Source: Hydrogenothermus sp964516095
Lineage (GTDB): Bacteria; Aquificota; Aquificia; Aquificales; Hydrogenothermaceae
Direction of reading: 5' to 3'
NCBI GenBank assembly: GCA_964516095.1
Contig: CAZEYS010000045.1
Span: forward strand, 1 to 12,440
DNA: 12,440 nucleotides
Positions within the stretch are counted from its first letter, which is position 1. Every line of letters starts with the position of its first letter. Position numbers and translations under genes: made by a program. The notes under the pieces are model-generated. The model made no database searches. It was not told where the DNA came from and saw nothing but the letters and a program-made list of their open reading frames with translations. This document shows positions 7,549-12,440 of the stretch, one piece after another.

Positions 7549-8130
7549 TTATATTTTTTTACCTTCACAACAGCTTTTTATATTTATATTCATAGTATTT
7601 ACAATTTCATTGTATGCTTCTAAAAAAGATAAAACTTTACCTCCAAATCCTTTTGCAAATTTATCTGCATCCTCTTTAGATGAAAAAGGAATTACACTCG
7701 GACTACAGCAAGGTTTTGCACTACTTCCTACTACATAATAGGCATTAAATGCTGTTATTGGATTTTCTGTTATGAAATCGTAAGTTATGGCTGAAACTTG
7801 TTTGTCATGGTACTGTTTATGTAGCAAAAACCCACAGTGTTCACAACAAGCTTCAAGGGTTTTTTTATTATCTATTTTTATTTTATAAGGATGGGCTCTG
7901 GTAATTGGTTTTTCACATATTGGACAGGTATCCACTGTTTTTGTTTCTTTATTTTCTTTCGTATTTAACAGTATAGAGCCATGTTTTCTTATTATTTCTC
8001 CTTGTTTTTCTAAGTATTTTATATCTCTGTAAATGGTCATCTCAGAAACATTAAATATATTCGCAAGTTCTTTTACTGTAACTTCTTTTTTCTCATGTAA
8101 AATTTCCAGTATCTTTTCTTTTCTGTTCAT
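7549..8130 (-). CDS. DeoR-type HTH fused to cysteine-rich NosL-like domain (putative metal-responsive regulator)
   Basis: A 193-residue cytoplasmic protein without signal peptide or lipobox. Residues 1-56 are a DeoR-type winged helix (VTVKELANIFNVSEMTIYRDIKYLEKQGEIIRKHG). After a short linker, residues about 66-175 resemble NosL, the copper-binding accessory lipoprotein of nitrous-oxide reductase: a CPxC start, then AYYVVGSS, IPFSSKEDADKFAKGFGGKVLSF. Cysteines lie at 69, 72, 95, 96, 99, 141, 142, 187 and 188 (CPIC, CCEHC, PCC and a C-terminal CC). Where NosL has a CGM and a PMG motif, this protein has ICEKP and KPCCSPS. I infer a thiol-based metal or metalloid sensor (copper is a reasonable guess) controlling transcription. 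I chose ATG 8130, forming TGATG with the hisB stop, 7 nt after AAAGGGG. GTG 8133 (GTGA overlap) is the alternative. It closes the nine-gene run. Confidence 0.8.
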   Translation of the reverse strand: MNRKEKILEILHEKKEVTVKELANIFNVSEMTIYRDIKYLEKQGEIIRKHGSILLNTKENKETKTVDTCPICEKPITRAHPYKIKIDNKKTLEACCEHCGFLLHKQYHDKQVSAITYDFITENPITAFNAYYVVGSSAKPCCSPSVIPFSSKEDADKFAKGFGGKVLSFLEAYNEIVNTMNINIKSCCEGKKI

Positions 8131-8717
8131 CACAATACCCCTTTTGTAGATGGCATATCTCCTTGTCTTCTGGTATCTATTTCAATGGCATTTCTAAGGG
8201 CAATTGCAAAAGATTTTATTAATACCTCTGCTATATGATGAAGATTTTTTCCAGACAAAGCTTTTAGATGCATGGTAATTCCTGCAGATAAAGTAAATCC
8301 TTTAAAAAATTCTTCCATAAGTTCAAAATCAAAATCGGTAATTTTTCCTCTAAGTCCAAGATCATCGTAGTATAACAGAGGCCTACCTGATAAATCTATA
8401 GAACAAAGTCCTAAAGCTTCGTCCATAGGTATAATTGAGTATCCAAATCTTCTAATACCTTTTTTATCAGATAAAGCTTGTTTTACTGCAAGTCCTAAGA
8501 CTATTCCAGTGTCTTCAACAGTATGATGATGACTAACGTGTATATCTCCTTCAGCTTTTACATTTAAATCTATTAAGGAATGTTTTGAAAAACTTTCAAG
8601 CATATGATTTAAAAATCCAATTGGAGTATCTATGTTGTATTTTCCTGTTCCATCTAAGTTTATTTCAATTTCTATTTGGGTTTCTTTTGTTCTTCTTTCC
8701 ACTTTAGCTGTTCTCAC
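8130..8717 (-). CDS. hisB: imidazoleglycerol-phosphate dehydratase
   Basis: A 195-residue monofunctional IGPD (EC 4.2.1.19), converting imidazole glycerol phosphate to imidazole acetol phosphate in histidine biosynthesis. The two Mn-binding histidine clusters are intact: H63-H64-H65-TVE68-D69 and H160-H161-IAE164. The family's GFLNHM (34-39), MDEA (98-101) and the C-terminal STKGVL are also present. Length is typical, and there is no phosphatase domain as in the bifunctional enterobacterial enzyme. It starts at GTG 8717, 5 nt after AAGGAGGA, and overlaps the upstream ATPase gene by 14 bp. No other his gene is in the window, so the pathway is dispersed, as is usual in Aquificota. Confidence 0.97.
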   Translation of the reverse strand: MRTAKVERRTKETQIEIEINLDGTGKYNIDTPIGFLNHMLESFSKHSLIDLNVKAEGDIHVSHHHTVEDTGIVLGLAVKQALSDKKGIRRFGYSIIPMDEALGLCSIDLSGRPLLYYDDLGLRGKITDFDFELMEEFFKGFTLSAGITMHLKALSGKNLHHIAEVLIKSFAIALRNAIEIDTRRQGDMPSTKGVL

Positions 8718-9450
8718 TGTCTTCCTCCTTAGAAATCTTATTTAACTTTTTCATGGTTCTGTGGTCTTCTCCGGTCATGTAAATCGGCTCGCAGATTTCA
8801 GATATTCTGGAAACTATTGGTTTTCCCATTCTGGTTTCAAGAGATTCGTTTTCTTGTGTATCTATATCTATCTCTAAATTGGTAGTTATTATAATAGGTT
8901 TTAACTCGTTATATCTGTGAATGAGAATGTAGTGAAGTATATCCCTTGCCCAATCTGATAATCTTTCAGAACCAAGGTCGTCTAATACTAAAATTGGAGC
9001 AGATAGTACCTCTTGAAGTAATTCTCTACTGGAGCCTGAGCCATCAAAAGTGGATTTCAAATCAAATAACAGTGTTCGTGTGTCTCTGAATAAACCAACT
9101 ATATTTCTCTTTAAGAAGAACTCTTTAAGTATAGAAACTGCAAGATGAGTTTTCCCTATACCTGGTGGTCCGATAAATATGAGGCCTTTTCCTTCTTTAT
9201 ACTCATTGGAAAGTATATATCTTTTTATTCTTTTTAAGATTTCATCATGCCCATACTCTTTATAGGGTTTAAAATTTTCAAGAGTTGCATGTCTATATTT
9301 TTTAGGAATTTTCATTCTATTAGATATATTTTCTGTTATCTGCGATAACCTACAAGGGCACTTATATACCTGATTTTCCTTGTATATCCATCCTGTATCA
9401 TTACATTTTTTGCATTTAACTTTAAATTCTTCATAGGTATCAAGTTTCAT
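8704..9450 (-). CDS. DnaC/DnaI-like AAA+ ATPase with N-terminal zinc-binding cysteines
   Basis: A 248-residue ATPase of the DnaC/IstB group. An N-terminal zinc-ribbon-like set C13-x2-C16, C31-x-C33 resembles the N-terminal region of DnaI-type helicase loaders. Then come Walker A GPPGIGKT (94-101), Walker B ILVLDDLG (153-160) with S161-E162-R163, sensor 1 ITTN (188-191) and an SRI segment near 214-216 in the position of the arginine finger. A helicase-loading role in chromosome replication is the most likely function. The IstB-type transposition helper is less likely, since no transposase adjoins. It starts within the last 11 bp of the upstream coiled-coil gene and overlaps hisB downstream. 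The C-terminus is rich in Glu and Ser. Confidence 0.87.
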   Translation of the reverse strand: MKLDTYEEFKVKCKKCNDTGWIYKENQVYKCPCRLSQITENISNRMKIPKKYRHATLENFKPYKEYGHDEILKRIKRYILSNEYKEGKGLIFIGPPGIGKTHLAVSILKEFFLKRNIVGLFRDTRTLLFDLKSTFDGSGSSRELLQEVLSAPILVLDDLGSERLSDWARDILHYILIHRYNELKPIIITTNLEIDIDTQENESLETRMGKPIVSRISEICEPIYMTGEDHRTMKKLNKISKEEDSENS

Positions 9451-9742
9451 AGCCTTTATTTTCCCTGATGATTTGCTTTATTGCTTCCTCAAACTTTCGT
9501 ATTTTTTTAATCAGTTTTTCTTTTTCTTCTTTTAAATTTTCTTTTTTTAACTTGCACTTAAGTTTCTCAAGCTCATTTTCCAGCTGCTTTAGTTTCTGCT
9601 GGGTCTCCTTATCTAATTGTTTGAAGATAATATTTATACCTTCTTCTATTTTTTCAATACCTTTTTGGATTTTACTATTTTGATCAGCAAAGGCTGTATT
9701 AAGAATAATAAAGGAAAGCAAAATAACACTTATTTTTTTCAT
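9440..9742 (-). CDS. small exported coiled-coil protein
   Basis: A 100-residue protein with a signal peptide (MKKISVILLSFIILNTAFA|DQ). The rest, about 22-95, is a nearly uninterrupted amphipathic helix of Lys/Glu-rich heptads (for example LKQLENELEKLKCKLKKE), so a periplasmic coiled coil is expected. One cysteine (C63) lies in the middle of the helix and could form an intermolecular disulfide. The start overlaps the TetR stop as ATGA, and its end overlaps the DnaC-like gene by 11 bp, so it belongs to the run. I cannot name a family. The signal peptide and the overlaps argue that it is real despite low complexity. Confidence 0.75.
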   Translation of the reverse strand: MKKISVILLSFIILNTAFADQNSKIQKGIEKIEEGINIIFKQLDKETQQKLKQLENELEKLKCKLKKENLKEEKEKLIKKIRKFEEAIKQIIRENKGYET

Positions 9743-10341
9743 CTTTCCATAATTCCATAAAATATCTCTTCAATAAACGCATCTGGATTTGGAACAACAG
9801 GACCTTCTCTTTTTTCTATTACTTTTGCAAAAACTTTTGCCTGAATTGAACCTAATATAAACATGGCTATTTCTTCTGGGTTCAGATTTTTTCGTATAAT
9901 TCCCTCTTCTTGCCCTTTTTCTATAATGCCTTTCAACACTTTTTTATAGTTCTGGATAAACGAATGCAGTATCTGGGTAAACTTTTCGTTATTGGAGCGA
10001 GAAAATTCGAAACATAAAATTGGCACTGCACCTTCTGTTTCTTCAAGAACTTTTATATGAGATTTTAGTATTTCTTCTAACTTTTCTTTGACAGTTTCTC
10101 CTTTTAATGCTCCAATTTCAGCACTTTTACTACATCTTGCTACATAATTGTTTATCAGAGTTAGAATAATATCATCCATCGTTGGAAAGTGTTTAAAAAT
10201 GGCAGCATCTGTTATCCCCAATTTTGATGCTATATTTTTGGCTGTGAATTTTCTAAGTCCTTCTTTTACAATTATCTGTGCTGCAACTTTGATAATTTTT
10301 TCTTTGGTTGATAATTTTTGGAATTCCTCAGTATTTATCAC
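9739..10341 (-). CDS. TetR/AcrR-family transcriptional regulator
   Basis: A 200-residue regulator. The N-terminal helix-turn-helix (about 12-60) shows the family pattern IIKVAAQIIVKEGLRKFTAKNIASKLGIT..AIFKHFPTMDDI. The C-terminal all-helical domain (65-200) would bind a small ligand and dimerise; its ligand cannot be told from sequence. The start is GTG 10341, directly after the TAA of the DHH gene, with a strong AAGGAGGT ribosome site 6 nt upstream. It may regulate its own operon or a distant efflux or envelope gene. No TetR-type operator is evident next to it. Confidence 0.92.
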   Translation of the reverse strand: MINTEEFQKLSTKEKIIKVAAQIIVKEGLRKFTAKNIASKLGITDAAIFKHFPTMDDIILTLINNYVARCSKSAEIGALKGETVKEKLEEILKSHIKVLEETEGAVPILCFEFSRSNNEKFTQILHSFIQNYKKVLKGIIEKGQEEGIIRKNLNPEEIAMFILGSIQAKVFAKVIEKREGPVVPNPDAFIEEIFYGIMER

Positions 10342-11211
10342 TTAGTTACCTCCTTCTACTATCATATTGCAAAATTCATTTAAGCTGATACCAGCGCCAG
10401 CAGCGTGTTTATGACCTCCTCCTCCAAGTAGCTTAGCAAGTTGTAAAGCGTTTTGCTTTTGCCCTTCAACACTTCTAAAGCTTAATTTTACAAAATCACC
10501 GTTTATACTGAAAAGAGCTACTGGTTCGTTATATTTAATAGATAATTTATTCCCTATTTCTGATTGAAACCATACAGCGTTAAATCCTTTAACTACAAAA
10601 TTTCCTATCTTTAGATAGGTTGGGTTTGTATTTTCTACAAATTTGTTAACCAGGTAATCCATAAATTCTGAAATTATTTTACCTTTTTCTTTTATTTTTT
10701 CAATATCTGCTTCTATTAGATTTTTCATTTCTTCAGGTTTATCAGTTAGCATTATTAGATATGCATCTACATATTTTGTATCTTCTTTATACTTCCATCT
10801 CCAGATATCTTTATCTTCTACGTACTTTATAAGTTCTGGAATAGGCTCTCCAAATAGATATTTCCATGTAAGTGATGCTCCCGAATGGTCATTATCAAAT
10901 ACAAATTCAAAATTTGTATATTCTTTTGCTATTTTTTCTAAAGTTTCTTTTACTCCAATATGGTGGTCTATATTTATAACTTTTTTAGCTTTTTCTAACA
11001 CTTTTTTCAAATCTTCAGGTTTCAAAGAAAAATCTGTTATGTATACCACTGTGTCTTTATCTATAGCCTCAAGTATCTGGTTTATATCATCCTCTTTGTA
11101 ATTATGATTTAAGGGGAATAGTTTGCAATTTGGAAACTTTTTTAAAAGTACTGCAGCTGATGTTGTTCCATCTGTACAGTTTTTATGATATATGCATACT
11201 ACTTTCTCCAT
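10342..11211 (-). CDS. DHH/DHHA1-family phosphoesterase
   Basis: A 289-residue phosphoesterase. DHH-domain motifs in order: I, H9-KNCTDG (N11, D14); II, ITDFS (D60); III, D82-H83-H84 in NIDHH; then D106-ND-HSGAS; IV, VEDKDIW with D133. The C-terminal DHHA1 domain ends in GGGGHKHAAGAG (from 263), the substrate-binding loop. Motif I has N and T where the classic HxDxD pattern has aspartates; I believe this N-form is a known variant of the family. The likely activity is manganese-dependent hydrolysis of short oligonucleotides or nucleotide phosphates, as in NrnA-like enzymes; the exact substrate is uncertain. The ATG has an AAGGAAGG site 5 nt upstream and lies 2 nt after the Bfd-like gene. Confidence 0.88.
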   Translation of the reverse strand: MEKVVCIYHKNCTDGTTSAAVLLKKFPNCKLFPLNHNYKEDDINQILEAIDKDTVVYITDFSLKPEDLKKVLEKAKKVINIDHHIGVKETLEKIAKEYTNFEFVFDNDHSGASLTWKYLFGEPIPELIKYVEDKDIWRWKYKEDTKYVDAYLIMLTDKPEEMKNLIEADIEKIKEKGKIISEFMDYLVNKFVENTNPTYLKIGNFVVKGFNAVWFQSEIGNKLSIKYNEPVALFSINGDFVKLSFRSVEGQKQNALQLAKLLGGGGHKHAAGAGISLNEFCNMIVEGGN

Positions 11212-11213
11212 TT

Positions 11214-11423
11214 TTACCTTCCTTTTATAGATTTAAGTAACTTGTCAAGATGGACAGGTCTTTCTCCATTAATATCATTTTCTGAAAATAAACACATACT
11301 ACAAACAGTTCCAATTTGAAGCTCCTGTTGCAATTTTTCTATTGTATCAAATCCTTTGTTTATGAGTTCAATTACTTCTTCTAAGTATATATTTTTACAC
11401 TCACAGGCTTTTATTCTTTCCAT
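11214..11423 (-). CDS. Bfd-like [2Fe-2S]-binding protein
   Basis: A 69-residue protein with the cysteine pattern C7-x-C9-x31-C41-x2-C44, the same spacing as the bacterioferritin-associated ferredoxin Bfd, with the matching helical core ELINKGFDTIEKLQQELQIGTVCSMC. A [2Fe-2S] cluster is expected. The C-terminal tail (45-69) has no further cysteines. Its start forms TAATG with the stop of the sulfur-carrier gene, so the two are coupled. Bfd-like domains act in iron release or as electron-transfer modules in larger enzymes. Here, beside a TusA-like protein, a role in sulfur redox chemistry is inferred. No bacterioferritin gene is nearby. Confidence 0.78.
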   Translation of the reverse strand: MERIKACECKNIYLEEVIELINKGFDTIEKLQQELQIGTVCSMCLFSENDINGERPVHLDKLLKSIKGR

Positions 11424-12010
11424 TAAATTTCCACCTTAGGATATTTTTTTGCCTTGTCTACTTTATGCACATCTTCTACAGCAAATTTGTTTTCTTTAAG
11501 TATGTTATAAATTTTAAGTGCAGTTTCTTTATCTCTTGTCCCGAAAACAAGACCACAATATGGATATATTTCTTTAGGAACAGGTAAAAGTGTATAGTTT
11601 AAATCTAAACCTTGTTCTTTTATCCATTTATCTGCCCTAAGTCCTTCGGCAACGGAAACAAATGTTATTAAGTATTTTGGTTTTTTTGTGAAGAAGATAT
11701 CAAATAGGTGTTTTTTTATATGCAGTTTTACCCCAAGGGATATAAACTTTAGCTTATCAATTATGTTTTCACCTTTGAAACCTTTACCTCTTTCTATAAT
11801 TGCTATATAAATTCCATTTTCTTCTTTAAATTCTACAAGCTTGTTACCTGTTTCAAATGCCCAAACAGATATGTCTTTTTTGAAAGCTTTATCATCAGCA
11901 ATTACTTTAATCTTTTCTCCAACTGGGACACTTTTTAACTCTTTTGACACAATAGTAAGAGGTAAAGGGCAAAAAAGTCCTCTTGTATCAACTTCTTTCA
12001 TTTTTTGCAT
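11423..12010 (-). CDS. TusA-like sulfur carrier fused to DUF3343 domain
   Basis: A 195-residue cytoplasmic protein of two domains. Residues about 5-72 form a TusA/SirA fold with the hallmark DTRGLFCPLPL; C14 is the persulfide-carrying cysteine. Residues about 111-185 resemble DUF3343, a small putative sulfur- or selenium-carrier domain, with YLITFVSVAEGLRADKWIKE, the LLPVPKEI stretch and C152-G at its typical site (YPYCGL). A lysine-rich linker of about 35 residues with some hydrophobic stretches joins them. Two potential thiol carriers in one chain suggest relay of sulfane sulfur between partners, in thiomodification or sulfur oxidation. I chose ATG 12010, which has an AGGA site 8 nt upstream; ATG 12001, forming ATGA with the HIT stop, is the alternative. 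Confidence 0.83.
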   Translation of the reverse strand: MQKMKEVDTRGLFCPLPLTIVSKELKSVPVGEKIKVIADDKAFKKDISVWAFETGNKLVEFKEENGIYIAIIERGKGFKGENIIDKLKFISLGVKLHIKKHLFDIFFTKKPKYLITFVSVAEGLRADKWIKEQGLDLNYTLLPVPKEIYPYCGLVFGTRDKETALKIYNILKENKFAVEDVHKVDKAKKYPKVEI

Positions 12011-12348
12011 ACCAGTTTTCCTAAAGGTTCTCCTCCAAGTAAGTGCCAGTGAATATGATAAACTTCTTGTCCTGCGTCTTTCCCACAGTTTACAATCAAT
12101 CTAAATCCTGTTTCAGCTATTCCTAATTTTTTTGCTATTTCATTGGCTTTGAGAATAATATGTCCTACAAGAGGTTTATGAGCTCCTTCAAGATAGAGGT
12201 TATTGGGAATATGCTTTTTAGGAATTAACAGTACATGAACTTTAGCTTGGGGATTTATATCTTTAAAAGCCATCATTAAGTCATCTTCATACACTATATC
12301 TGCAGGAATTTCTTTTGCAGCTATTTTACAAAAAATACAGTCTTCCAT
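11998..12348 (-). CDS. HIT-family (HINT-like) nucleotide-binding hydrolase
   Basis: A 116-residue histidine-triad protein. It has the family N-terminus MEDCIFCKI with a possible zinc pair C4/C7, the NPQAKVHVLLIPKKHI core, and the catalytic triad H98-I-H100-W-H102-LLGG. Members hydrolyse nucleoside phosphoramidates and related adenylylated compounds; the physiological substrate is usually unclear. I start at ATG 12348, 8 nt after AGG and at the usual family N-terminus. A TTG at 12369 would add 7 residues and lies inside an inverted repeat, so it is rejected. It is the first complete gene of the overlapping run; its end overlaps the TusA-DUF3343 gene by 13 bp. Confidence 0.95.
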   Translation of the reverse strand: MEDCIFCKIAAKEIPADIVYEDDLMMAFKDINPQAKVHVLLIPKKHIPNNLYLEGAHKPLVGHIILKANEIAKKLGIAETGFRLIVNCGKDAGQEVYHIHWHLLGGEPLGKLVCKK

Positions 12349-12365
12349 ATTTTTAACCTGGTAAA

Positions 12366-12398
12366 CCAAAGTGTAAAAAACTAACTTTCACACTTTGG
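12366..12398. repeat. 9-bp inverted repeat upstream of the HIT gene
   Basis: CCAAAGTGT (12366-12374) and ACACTTTGG (12390-12398) are perfect inverse copies separated by 15 nt. The left arm ends 18 nt from the HIT start codon, in the leader of the operon. It could be an operator for a dimeric regulator, possibly the operon's TetR protein, or a stem-loop. Read on the minus strand, only TTT and then ACC follows the stem, so it is a poor intrinsic terminator. Confidence 0.6.
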
Positions 12399-12440
12399 GC
12401 TGGGGTATTTGTATTCCGCCTTTTTCAGGTGTGGATATAT
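12388..12440 (-). CDS. possible C-terminal end of a truncated gene
   Basis: On the minus strand a frame open to the right edge ends with ISTPEKGGIQIPQPKV and TGA (12388-12390). A second open frame ends at TAG 12381-12383 (IYPHLKKAEYKYPSPKCES), so neither can be called firmly. The segment is richer in G and C than the flanking leader, which fits a coding end. No product can be named. Confidence 0.3.
   Translation of the reverse strand, partial: ISTPEKGGIQIPQPKV

Noticed and set aside
8704..9450. IstB-type transposition helper as identity of the AAA+ ATPase
   Set aside because: No IstA-like transposase, terminal repeats or target duplications are visible. The N-terminal cysteine set and the housekeeping neighbours fit a DnaC/DnaI-like protein better.
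12349..12369. TTG start adding 7 residues to the HIT protein
   Set aside because: MEDCIFCKI is the usual family N-terminus, and ATG 12348 has a reasonable ribosome site.

Overview
This AT-rich window (long A/T runs, heavy use of ATA, AAA and TTA codons) looks like the chromosome of a thermophilic, sulfur-metabolising chemolithotroph. My best guess is a low-GC member of the Aquificota such as the Hydrogenothermaceae (Sulfurihydrogenibium-like). The reasons are the very compact overlapping operons of unrelated genes, the rplM-rpsI-argC order, a TusA-type sulfur carrier and a periplasmic c-type heme sensor. The taxonomic call is inference; nothing in the window proves it.

Left part (1-2741, minus strand): a two-component system (OmpR/PhoB-type response regulator, then an unusual membrane histidine kinase) lies upstream of a small secreted protein and the N-terminal part of a PilY1-like type IV pilus protein. 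The PilY1-like protein runs off the window edge. The last two genes overlap by ATGA. The layout suggests regulation of pili or surface attachment.

Middle (2908-4927, plus strand): a near-consensus sigma-70-type promoter drives rplM and rpsI (ribosomal proteins L13 and S9), followed after 5 nt by argC (arginine biosynthesis). argC converges with, and overlaps by 15 bp, a large GGDEF-EAL protein on the minus strand. That protein has a periplasmic domain with a CxxCH heme-attachment motif.

Right part (12440 down to 4913, minus strand): a tightly packed run of nine genes, with neighbours overlapping or at most 2 nt apart, reads: HIT-family protein, TusA-DUF3343 fusion, Bfd-like [2Fe-2S] protein, DHH/DHHA1 phosphoesterase, TetR regulator, small secreted coiled-coil protein, DnaC-like ATPase, hisB, and a DeoR-type HTH fused to a cysteine-rich NosL-like domain. 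After the only sizeable gap (89 bp, holding an all-A/T inverted repeat) comes the GGDEF-EAL gene. A 9-bp inverted repeat lies just upstream of the HIT gene and overlaps the end of a possible truncated gene at the right edge.

The most novel-looking items are the HTH-NosL fusion, in which the methionine positions expected of a copper-binding NosL domain appear to be cysteines, and the TusA-DUF3343 fusion next to a Bfd-like iron-sulfur protein. I see no RNA genes, CRISPR arrays, transposons or prophage genes, and no gene-free stretch longer than 300 bases.
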